Shown here piece by piece: positions 46,997 to 57,903 of a DNA stretch of 64,000 bases. Origin of the DNA: Yamagishiella unicocca (lineage: Eukaryota; Chlorophyta; Chlorophyceae; Chlamydomonadales; Volvocaceae); the NCBI GenBank assembly GCA_003116995.1, contig BDSL01000115.1, positions 186,001 through 250,000 of the forward strand. The letters are read 5' to 3'. How positions within the stretch are numbered: position 1 is the first letter of the stretch; each line of letters starts with the position of its first letter. The position numbers and the translations under genes are program-made. The notes below the pieces were generated by a model. The model worked only from the letters and a program-made list of their open reading frames with translations, had not been told where the DNA came from and did no database searches.

Positions 46997-49900
46997 AGCG
47001 GGTCAGCGCTGACAGCAGCCAGGTACCCCGGGTGGGTAGGCACAGGTCTGTTGGGACCCCAAGAAACAAAGGGCGGTTTCACAGAAGGGGCCAGGGTAGG
47101 GGTGGTCAGCGAAGTGGCTGTCAGTACATTGTGTACTGGTACATGATGCATACATACGGCTTATTCAGAGAGAGGCGGAACATTGGGCGCATGTCTATAT
47201 GCATGCTGTGCTCTTGTTATTGTGTGCTGAATCCTAGCCTCTATCACCCTGCAAGTCCCTGGACTGTTTGAACTATTTTTATTCGAGTTTGGTCTGCGGA
47301 ATGGCCATGACGCAGCCTCGCCGCCCTTTTCCGACATCCGTCAGCTTTGTTACGCAGGTTGAGCCTCACCAGCGTTTAACCTCGGCGCTTCCCAGCTCAA
47401 AACCAATCACGATGTGCCTTGTTGCAGGACGGTCAATTGTCTGCGCCCGAAACACGATTTGTCAATCCAGTACGGTAACTTTGAAGGTGAGCCCGTGAGC
47501 GCAATAAATATGAAGGCCTACTGCTGCCACAGCAAAAAATGCACACCATATGACAGTGATACTATGGCAGTAGCGTCATGAGTTCTCGGTCGCCACATTG
47601 GCCGCAGTTCCGAGCCACGGTTCGTCGCGGCCGCCCTCACCTCTTTTGCATCCCAGGCGCCAAATCTGAGTTCGTATTTTTGAATCCATCACGCTCTTTT
47701 ATGGATTTGGGGTGAACGCTTGTGCCGGACCCTACGAAGCCGCCCGAGTTTATGCTCACGGCTTGCACAACAATTGTATTTGATAGTCTGTTTATGCAAC
47801 AATTGTCTTTTTGTTTTTCGGCTTTGAGCATATATCAGGATAGTTGCGTGGATGTTGAGATGCGACTGTTCACTCTTTGCAAATTTCATGCTAACTGAAC
47901 GCCACCCGTCGGACAAGATTCCTTCGCGTGTTGTACAGTCACAGGAAAGGGGCTTCAGCATAGGCAAGGAACCTATAAATGCGTTGCCATGTTAGCACAA
48001 CTGTGCCGCTTCATGTGCATACAGTTGTTTCGGAACTATACAGATGCTTCGACCCTTCAACACAATTATTTTGGAGACCCTCAACCAGTTTGTCAACCAT
48101 ACGGGGCCAATCGTCCGTCCCGCAACAAACCATGAAGGGGAACAACAGACGGAGTGGAGGTCCAAATCAGCACGTGCGAGGAAAGGGTGCAAGCCAAGGG
48201 AACGTTGCTGAGCCCTCGCACGGTGGGTGTGTGAGGAAAGCCCGCGCGGCAGATCCCGACTTCACACCACAGGACCAATCTCCCGTGCGGCACAGGACCA
48301 ATGTCCCGTGCCGCCGCAACTGCCCCTCAGGACCCGGCGGGATGGACCGCCTCCATGCCCGATTGGCGCCGTGATGCACCGCTTCCTCAAGGTGGCCGAT
48401 GCGGGGTGCCAATCGGGCGGGCAGCTGAAACTGCAACCCACCGGAAGGAAGCGTGTCACCAAATAAATGGGTCGGTTGCGGATGGCTGCGTGCGTGGGGT
48501 CACGTCAGTAGCTCCCTTCAACGGGTAGGAGAAGCGAGCAGCGTCGAGCTGTGCGACGAGCCAATAGTGGACATCAGCACAGAAAACGTGGCAGACAGGG
48601 CGATGGGACTGGTGGCGACAGCCTGGCGACAGCAGCGCCTTCGCGGCGTCAGGGGTGGAGCCAGCAATGGCACTGCGCGCGAATATTGTGGACAGAGTGA
48701 CTGGCAATCCAGCTCTGCGGCCAGACTGTGGGTGGCAGTCCGGCTCGGCGGCCAGACAGTCCGGACCGCCACAGTCCCGACCGCCACCCAGCCTCACCTT
48801 CAGGCGGTGGTGGACCAACACGAATACCTCCAGGCCGCCTATGAGCTAGAGGCCCGGGGGCAGGAGCCTCCAGGCCGCATATGAACCAGAGGCCCGGGAG
48901 CAGGCGTCGGCAGGAGGGGTACAACCACCGATGGAGGTGCTGGCCTCCTGCGTCTATCCCGAAAATGCCGGCGCGCTTATGGCACAATAGCTCGGAACGG
49001 GAACACGAGGAGTCGCTATGGCTGCTGGTGACCGAAGGGGTGCCTCTACCGGGCAACAGCCACCTCCGGCGAGCGCTCCCGGAACCGTCCGGATGCGCCG
49101 GTTATGGCCTCAGCCATGCTCGCCGCCAGTGCAACACTTCTGGGAATGCCCCATAGCGGGAGCAGTGGCAACGCAGACCGCCGCCATACATGGCTGTACA
49201 TGCCAGCGCCGGAAACGAAAAGGTGTTCAGCGGCCAGGTAACACGAGGTGCGCAAGTGTAGTTGCCCGTCCCACCGCTCACCCGCCAACCCACCTCGCCG
49301 CTGGTTGGCCCATATGGGCCCATAAGCCAGTCCTGGCCAGTCGCCACCCCAACAAGCGCTGCGGCAAAGGACACATGTAGGGGCTATCCTATAGTAAGAA
49401 ACCATCGCATAGGGGTGTCTGTTGCAGTGCCGGGAGTGAAAAACTTGCAGCTGTAAGAGGTACCGATGGAGATTGGACTGATGCGGACCCCAACAGCCTG
49501 TTTACGTTACGTACAGTGCCTGGGTGAAGCTCTGCAGTATACGTATACACGTGTACATATAGAGCTATTGCGTCGCCTCGATCGATTCGTATGAAATGCA
49601 AATTGACCGACTTGACGCGACAGCCGACAGGCAGGCATGTATGCAAGTGGATCGTTCCTCGTTGGAAACGTGACTGCTCTTATGGCTATCTGCTTACTTA
49701 TTACAACTTATGATTGTAACGCCATCACAATCCTCTGTATCTATCTATATCACGGCCGTGTGACTTTCCTTGCGTACGGGCTGTGCCGAAACTGTGCCGG
49801 AACATTGCAACTCGTTAACGGCCAACAACGCCAGCAGTAATGACATTATTTCATACACGTATATTATTGATATCGACAGGTCACGAGCTGCGTTAAAGCG

Positions 49901-52722
49901 ACTCGCGTTGTCTGCAAAATTTGCACCTGCGCTCCTTTTTCATTGTCCGGCCCTTGGATTATGATACTGTCCTTCATTTTATAATCAACAGGAATTATTA
50001 TATGGCGCTTTGTCGACTTCTGCAAAGGCCGCGGCAATCGGCGTGAATTGCAGATTACGGTAGTCTTTCCCACTGACTCCTCTTCATGGCAAGCTCGATG
50101 TGGCTCGTAAGCATAACATTGTATCCTCAATTTCGCCCCATGTACGTCAAATGCAGCATCCCATGGTGACTGAACCCTACTGAACCATATGGACGTATGG
50201 TCAATACCGTTGCCCTTGAGTGCAAGTATCATGCTTTTAATTGCCGGGCCACCATTCGCTCCGCAAAGTTAGGCGTTCTTTTGTGAAGAGGTGAAGTCTA
50301 GGGGGGCCGTGGGGAGCGCGGAGCTGCCGCCCCGCTCCTCCACGTATTCCCCCTCTCTTTTTGCGGCCTCACACGGAAATGGTCGGAAAAAGTGGCTTGC
50401 AAACATTGCATATTTGACCGTAAGCATCATGCTAGCCTCGTCTGCGTGGGTATGCCTACTGAAGGGTCCTGTGCACAATAGGGCCGGCGCACGGGCCGCA
50501 ACACAGTGCGGAGTAACAACCCATAAGGGTTTTGGAGCGCAACGATAGATCCCGTCGCTTCTCGTTACACTGAGATGCAGCTTCCTGCAGCATCGTAGCG
50601 TTTGGCGTTAAAAGCCCAAACTACACAGCCCCTCGCGGAGTTTCACCATTTGATGGGAATCCCAGCAATACGTGCCTTTCGTACTCCACTATCCCTGGTC
50701 ACCGCACAAGCGGTCCATCCAATGGGGTGCCCTTCCTTCCAATGGGTATGCCGGCAGATACCAGCCATCTTCGCCCCTTGGCTTGGTTGCATTCTGAGTG
50801 GTGTGCGCAGGCGTCAATTGACCCAGTCGCCAACCAAACGTTGCTCTAGCGTGCGCGAAATACTACCAGCGTTAGCTGCATACTAGGACTGGCATTAACC
50901 AGCTCTTCTGGCTCCAGGTTTGAAACCGAAAGTTTCGGGACTTGCGCTCCCCAGCTTTCATAGCTCAGAGTCTCGTGCTGTGAGCTACTGTAGGCAGGGT
51001 CCTAGCAGTCCGCTAAAGAGGAAACAATGCTGGGAAAGTAGGGCCCATCCGGGCCCGAGTCGAGTGCAAAGAGTTCAGCACAGAAACCCGAAGCAAGGGC
51101 TGGCGGACCGTCACCAAGCTGCGCCAAGTATGGAAACATCATCAGGACCGAGGCCTCAGTCCCCGTCCCGCCTCTCGTGTTTTCAGTTTCATCCTGACCA
51201 GGACCGCTTCCGAAATCTGCGCACAATTATAGAAATCCATAAGGGGTTGCTGCGGTTAAAATTGCCGAATGTCGACAAGTTTCGAATGTGTGTGAACACC
51301 TTTATCGGTCCTATACTACGGAAACAAGGTCAGAAACACCACCAGGTGCCGAAATCCCATCAACCAATCGAGAGGCATGAAGATGGGCACAGGAAGCGCG
51401 AAGTGCCTGAAAGGACCGGAAGCACGGAGTGCCCCAACGGTCACTGGCTAGCTTCCTGGTGTTATACTACTGTCACTGCCAGCGGTCCCAAACGGGATAC
51501 ATAATGCTAGTCCTGCAACCAGAGCGCAATTGCGTTCGTTGTTGCCCTGGGTTTGAATTCGGTGGGAACCATTCAGGTGGCGCATGGACCAGGACTGGCA
51601 CAGAGTGACCTGAACAAAAAATCCCAAGCATATATATTAAGATACTTCTTTATAGGAGTCCCGGAATGTTCTCCTCGAACGTTTTACCCTCCGGCCGTGT
51701 TGGAAAGCGCGGCTCAGAATCCCAAACCACAACACCTACTAGCATTATGAAATAACTCCTTGCACCACTACCACAGCATCAGCACAATTTCCCAGTTGGG
51801 TTGCATTCCTGCATTTCATATCGTATCCCACATGTACGGGTTCAGCCCGCAGAAAGGAATCTTTACCCACTTATTCCCCAACGCTCAACGGCGCAGCGAC
51901 ATCAGTTACTGTTACTATACCACTCATTCTTTGCAACATCAACCAAGGTTGCCTGCGCAAATCGGGGGCCGCCGACGGTGTAATAGCGAGGGCGAGGGCG
52001 TGGCGGTGCGCAGGTGACGCACTAACTGCCGCCTATCGTTTGGCGTCTCAGGCGCAAGTCATAGTCAGGAACAGGATTGCCTCGAAGGAGGACAAAGGTG
52101 GGTGACGTGCGAGTATTCTCACGGAAGCTGAGGGTCGCTGAGCTACGAGCAACGTTCGGACGGCTCCTAATCCACATCTTAACCGAGGAGTTGGGAAGAG
52201 TGTGTAATTGTTAAACTCAAGGTGCCCCTGTGCAGCAGTGACCTAGTCGGCGTTGGGTGACCTGCCTCGCATTTGACCATTAGCCTCCCCTTCGCCAAGG
52301 ATTATGCAGCACCTTGGATGTGATGCAACACGTCTTTTTGATTGGTTGTGGGGTGTGCAACCTGCCAATGCGAGTATCATCAGTCATTGCGCAATTGCAG
52401 ACCAAACGACAGCGCAGCAAGCCGTTTGTCCCGCAGAGGCATATGTGCTGGCGATGTGAGGGATGTGAATATCTCGGTCTCTTCAAAGCACGTTTGCTTA
52501 AACCGCTATGTACGCTTTGGAAATGCGCGCCAATGTCCCGAATGGCCCCCCACATTGACGGACTTTCGTTGTACTTTGTCAGGCTCACATTGGCGACTTC
52601 AAGGCGGGCAAGTCTATCCGAGTCACTGCCAGTAAGGAGCATAAGCGACGACCGACTCCGCCAGGTCCCTAGCCACTTCGCCGTACCCGACCATACCCGA
52701 GCCTCGCCAGCGCTGATCTACC
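46997..52722. other. Region between the two divergent RING genes
   Basis: About 5.7 kb with lower GC than the genes. It must contain both promoters. No intact gene is seen; open frames such as 50920-51504 and 47268-47498 have no recognisable domain. Part of 48850-49250 looks like a LINE relic. AT-rich stretches occur at 47660-47990 and 49500-50280. Confidence 0.5.
48930..49200 (+). pseudogene. Relic of a LINE retrotransposon C-terminus
   Basis: In two plus frames separated by a frameshift the sequence reads LWLLVTEGVPLPGN, then CSPPVQHFWECPIAGAV. The H-x-W-E-C-P-x-A pattern preceded by a Cys is the zinc-knuckle-like end of L1-type proteins in green algae, as I remember them. No reverse transcriptase domain was seen nearby. 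Confidence 0.45.
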
Positions 52723-55700
52723 ATGGGCTGCGCACAATCTGTTTTGGCTGTTGCCGAACTGAACAAGTCGCTCAAATCCGGCAATGCTGGCGAATTCCTC
52801 CTGGACAAGCTCCAGACCAGCCCCTGGCTCTTCAGCACCGCCACTTCTGTGCTCAACAGCACCGCTGGCACCCCGCTGCACATGGCCTGCGAGAGGAAGC
52901 AAGCGCAGGTGGGCACCCGGCATTATCCCTCCCAGCACATCCCCAGCACCACACCACGGCAGCCCCAAGACCTCGCCCGCCCTGTCCTTCCATGTTCGCG
53001 TCCTCGTTTGCCGGGGGCGGGAAACCATTCGTCTCGCGCCTGGGTACATCCCCCCTGTGCCATGGTTCCCAACGCCCCTGCCGAACACCGCCCCTAAAGG
53101 GCCCCCCGGCCTCTCCCCTCCAAAGGAAAACGCAACCAGCAACACTTGGACGTCCGCGCTAGCACCCCCACCCTGCCCCCCTGCACTCATTGCCACTCCT
53201 GTTTTGGGGCCGCTGGGGACCGAACCATGCCGCCCCCCTCCCCGCCCCTCTTCCCCCCTCGCAGGTGGTGCAGCAGATGCTGTCCTTCCTGTCCTGCGCC
53301 CCCCTGCCCACGGTGCGGGAGGCGCTGCTGCCGTACTGCCGCCGCAGCGGGCACCAGCTGCCGGCGTCCGTGGCCGAGGGGGTCCTGATCGCCGTCGACA
53401 TGGTCAACTGCAAGGGTAGGGCGGGTCGGGGGGGCCGCCAGGGGAGGGGGGCCAGGGTGCGGGGGTGGCGATGGGCCCAAGCGCCGGGGACGATGATCGT
53501 GGGGAGGGCCGTGCAGTACTGGTGGTGCTTCGCCCGCAGCAGTATGCTCCTACCCCTCAGCCAGGGGGCCGGACGGACGGCACCCTGTCTTGCCCCTGAC
53601 CTCCCCCCCGCCTCCCGACCGGCCCCACAGGCCAGACACCTCTCATGTACGCCTGCGCGGCAGGCAGCCCCGAGCTGGTGAAGCTGCTCCTGTCGCAGGT
53701 GGGGGCGGGGGGGGGGAAACCGTGGGTGCGGGGGGGTTACAGACAAGAACCTGGGGGGGGGAGAACCGAGGGTGCGGGGCGGGGTGGCCCGGCAGGGGGG
53801 AGCCGTGCTGCGGGGGCCGACGTGCTCTTCTCAAGCCAGCACGTGCAGCCATGTGTACGGCATCCGGGTGCTGACTAAGCTGACACGGCGGTTGCTCACA
53901 CGCCTCTCACACGCCCTTCCTTCCAGGGAGCCGACCCGTGGGTCGGTGATCGCTGCGGCGCCCGCACCGCGCTGCACTACGCCGCCATGGCGGGCAGCGC
54001 CCCGTGCATCGAGGCGCTGGTTCAGAACCTGTCGACTCGCCATATGGCCCGGCAGGGAGTCAGGTGGGTGGCTGGGATGGGTATGAGGGGTGGATATGCG
54101 TTGGGGACAAGAGGGGTTCCAGGAGGGGGGGGCGGGACGAGCCGGTGCGGTCGCGCCGCCGCCCTGCTACCCTGCACGTGGCCCTTTGAGCAACGAGTGT
54201 CGGACCACCTTACCGTGCCTGCGCGTACCCCGACCAAAGTCCTTCGTACGCCGTACTCTTGCCGTACAGGTACGTCGACGTCCGTACGCAGTGCGGCCTG
54301 AGCGCCCTCCACTATGCCGTCTTCTTCGACCACCCACGCGCCGTGGAGGAGCTGCTGCGCCACGACCCGCAGCTCAACGCCGCCAGCAGCAGCCACAGCT
54401 ACGACGTGAACATCAGCTGCGACACCTTCTCCACGCCGCTGCACTTTGCGGCCTTCCGGGGCAGTGCGGCGATTGCACGACAGCTGCTGCAATACCAGGT
54501 GAGAGAGGGGGAGGGCATGGGGCCGCGAGGGCCTACCGTACTGAACTGCGCAGCAGCTTAGTTTCGTACTGGGTTTGTTGCACGTAGTTTTATGCTTAAG
54601 ATATTATTCAGGTCTTATACACGCAGCATTGCCATGCTGTCCTCCCCAACTGTCCCCCCCCGCCAACGCCCTCCCCCCGGTCACCCCCCCTGAAGCTCCT
54701 GCGTGCGCCGGCGTCGGGTCGTTCTCGGTCGCAGGACCCACGACTGCGGAGCAACTTCGGCCACCAGCTCCCTTGGCAGGTGGGCCGTTTAGGGTCCTGC
54801 CGGCATCTAGGCGGTGCATCTGGGCGGTGCGGTTGGGCGGTGCGGTTGGGCGGTGCGGCTGGGCGGTGCATCTGCACACAACGGTGCAACTGCGGGCTGC
54901 TGGCGAACCGGAAGGGGGCATAGGAACCGGTTACACGACGTGGGTACACGACATGGCGGCCCCGGGGGGGGGCTGCGTCGCCCTCTTCAACCACCGCTGG
55001 CATGACCGCGCCCACACTACCACCCGCCTGCACTGCCAAAACCGCCCGTCGTGTTGCCAGCACCAAACCCACCTCCCTCCTCCCCCGCCCCCCCCCCCGC
55101 TCCCCCCAGGTTGCTGCCTCCAACCACCCTTCCAACCGCGAGCTGGTGGCGCTGCTGCACCCGGGGCAGCCCCTGGAGCGAGCGCTGGGGCTGGCTGAGG
55201 GCGAGGGGGCCGCCGCGGGCTCGTCGGCGCGGGTTGGGGCCCCCTCCCTGGCCGCCATTGCAGCGGCGGCACTGCGCGCTAAGCTGAGGGCGGACATCAG
55301 CAGGGCGCAGCCGGAGGTGACGGCGAAGGCGCCGGTACCGAAAGCGGGGGAGCAGGCAGGGGCGGCTGCAGGCGAGGAGGCCCGGAGGTGCTCGGGTGCA
55401 GCGGGGTCCGGGGAGGGCCCCACCGCCGGCGCCGCTGCCTCGGCCCCCGGTGGCTGCCAGCTGCAGCGCTCCCTCACCGCCCGCAGCGGCACCAGCTGCC
55501 AGCAGCAGCAGGACGAGGAGGAGGGGCTGTGCGGGGTGTGTTTTGCGGAGCGGGAGGCGGTGGCGCCTGCGGGGTGCGGTCACGGCATCTGCGGGCGCTG
55601 CGCCGCCGAGCTGTGCCGGGGGGCGCTGACCGCCTGCAGGCCCCGCCCCCTGACGTGCCCCTTCTGCCGGGGCCACGTCGCGGCCTTCACCGCAGCGGCC

Positions 55701-55817
55701 AGGCGGAGCCCAGCGGGCGAGGCTCATGCCGCTCGGGGGGGGGGGAAGGGGCGACACACGCGCAGCAGCCCAAGCAGCAACAGCAGCCCCGGCCCCAGCC
55801 CCAGCAGCAGCTATTGA
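52723..55817 (+). CDS. Ankyrin-RING E3 ubiquitin ligase, XBAT31-like (copy 2)
   Basis: Six exons: 52723-52908, 53265-53415, 53631-53698, 53927-54063, 54270-54498 and 55110-55817 (492 residues). Exons 1 to 5 have exactly the same lengths as in copy 1. The start MGCAQSVLA again fits myristoylation. Ankyrin and RING motifs match copy 1, with zinc ligands shifted by two (C398 to C443) because of QQQQDEEE in place of QEDEEE. Exon 6 is nearly identical between copies, whereas exon 1 differs at many residues. After residue about 465 the tails diverge: a longer poly-G run here shifts the frame to a Ser/Pro tail ending SSSY, while copy 1 ends in QQPKQ. The role should match copy 1. There is no minisatellite in its introns. 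Confidence 0.85.
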
Positions 55818-57183
55818 GGCACTAGCATCGGTCAACAGCTTGGCGATCAACAGGGTTAATTAATCAACAGTGCTCACCGGCAGTCCAGTCCGTCGTGTAG
55901 CAATGCGGGGGATGGCATAAGAGCTCGACATTTATTGATGGGATGGATGTGATTTTAGCGGGGTCTGAGTCGATGCATTTATTGGTGGTCTGGGGTGGGA
56001 GCTAGCTAGCTGGCCTACAGGGGGCAGATGCCCTTGGGTTTCGGATTTGGGAGCAGTGCGCGGGAGGAGGAGGAGGAGGACAAGAAGGAGGAGGAGGAGG
56101 ACAAGAAGGAGGAGGAGGAGGACAAGGAGGAGGAGGAGGCATGCGATTCGTAGCAATGTGAGGTGGTAATTTATGGAGCAATAAGCAGAGGGGCGGCGGA
56201 GGAGGAGGAGGGCGGCAGCCGCGCCGGCGGTCCTTTGTGGACGGACGGTTGCTGCCTGATGCCGGGTGAGGTCGCGGCGGGCGGTGAGGGCTCATTGGCA
56301 AAGTGCTGGGTACTGCGGGGGGGGGGAAGCCGAAAGCATCACCGAAGTTCGGGAAGCACCCAGGTTGGAGAGGGTGTCTACGTGTATGGATTACAAGAGG
56401 AAAGACGCGTGTATCGGCATCACAAGCCGCCGCGGAGCACCTCATCAGACGCGGAGCCGCGAGACTCCACCGGGACAAGCAAGAAGCAACCGAGCAGTTG
56501 TGTGTGGGTGTTTTAAGTATGTGGCGGTGACCTCATTGGGCACCTCGCAGCCGCCGCAACTCACAGACCGGCGGGCGGCGCAAGTAACATGTATTGGCCG
56601 TGTATTGGCTCGTGACGTGCGGGCGGTGGGGCATCCACGGGCCTTCTACCTTGGTGCCTCCCTCGCACGGCCGCCGTGTAGAGGCTGTAGCTAATGATGC
56701 AGGATTGCGGCCTCGGTCGTGGACCTCGCTTTATGATTTCGCTGCGCCGGCATTGGCCGCAGACCGCAGCTGTCGGATCGCGAGGGTTCTTCGAAAGGTG
56801 GACTGGGCTGACTGGTATTTGACCGGTAATTGACTGGTAGTTGACCGGCAGCGCGTGTTAGAAGTTACTCCTCGACGGCCCTCCATGATGGCAATCAAGT
56901 GGACCGATCTAACCGGCAGTGCGCAACACGGCCTGTGTGTGTCCTAGCAAAATAAGGTGGTGCTGCGATTTCGCCGCGCGCTGATGCGTTCGCCGACTCG
57001 TTAAGAATTCATGTTCATGGCTGCAGGATGTGGGGTCGTTGCCGCGAGAGGAAGGGGGGAGGCCTCGCTCTCTTTCGCGGACGGCATTGGTTGAATGAGG
57101 AATGAGGCGGCAAGATGTGATGCGAAAGATGACCATGTGGCTTCGAGAGCTCGAGATCGCAGCCGCTGTCCTTACTTTGATGT

Positions 57184-57188
57184 TGTAA
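57184..57188 (+). terminator. Candidate poly(A) signal for RING copy 2
   Basis: The first plus-strand TGTAA after the stop at 55817, repeated nine bases later. It would give a 3' UTR of about 1.4 kb, long but possible. Confidence 0.3.
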
Positions 57189-57250
57189 AATTTTGTAAAA
57201 TTTGCGACTGATATCGCACACGCTGACGCGATGGGCAGCTTGAAGGCATG

Positions 57251-57255
57251 TTACA
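57251..57255 (-). terminator. Candidate poly(A) signal for the NEK10-like gene
   Basis: TGTAA on the minus strand about 650 nt after the proposed stop at 57904-57906, a usual 3' UTR length in these algae. Confidence 0.4.
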
Positions 57256-57903
57256 CAGACCTAGCCGGCCTCTGCCCCCCAGCAGCCCTGACCAAGCGCG
57301 CGCGCGCGCCAGCGGCACCACCAGCAGCACTGCAGCCGCGGTGGGGTGAGCTGCGCCCTTGGTCACGATCGGGTCGCTCTACCCCAGCCTACAGCTGATC
57401 ACAGACCTCTGACTGCACCCTGCAACAAGGCGCCCCCAGGCACCCCTGAGCGGCTACTGGTACCTCACTGGGGCCCTAGCTGCCCTCCTAGCTCCAGTGC
57501 CAGCTGAGAACAGCTTGGACCAACATCAGGGCACCCATGCCTGGGGGTCATGAGCCGCCGCCCGCTCCTTGCGCTCAGCTCCTGCCCCCCTGTCCGCTCC
57601 CCGCCCCCTCCTCCTGCTCCCCCCCCCCACCTCAAACGACCCCGAGCAGGCTGTTCGGAGGTCGACTCGAGGGATCCGTACTTGTGTTGGTCATGGTGGT
57701 TCTGTGGTACGACGTACGGCAGCGGCCCGGCGCGTGTCCGTGGACGGTTGGGCGCAACACACACCGTCTTACGGTGTATGCATCCCCCCCTCCCCCCCTC
57801 AAATCCCCCCCTCCTGCTGTACTCCTGCTGGATTCGCTTATAAACCCCATCCTGCTGTCCCCGGATCCGCACACCCGCATCTAACCACTCTCATCTGACA
57901 CCC

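Larger units (their letters stand above)
55818..57903. other. Convergent 3' flanks of RING copy 2 and the NEK10-like gene
   Basis: No coding region is supported. It holds GAGGAGGAGGACAAGAAG-type tandem repeats at 56066-56140 and GCGCGCGC at 57297-57307. Facing TGTAA signals lie on the two strands around 57184-57255, so the transcripts may overlap by about 70 nt. Confidence 0.5.

Noticed and set aside
50920..51504. 194-codon plus-strand open frame between the RING genes
   Set aside because: No domain, no homologous segment and ordinary intergenic base composition.
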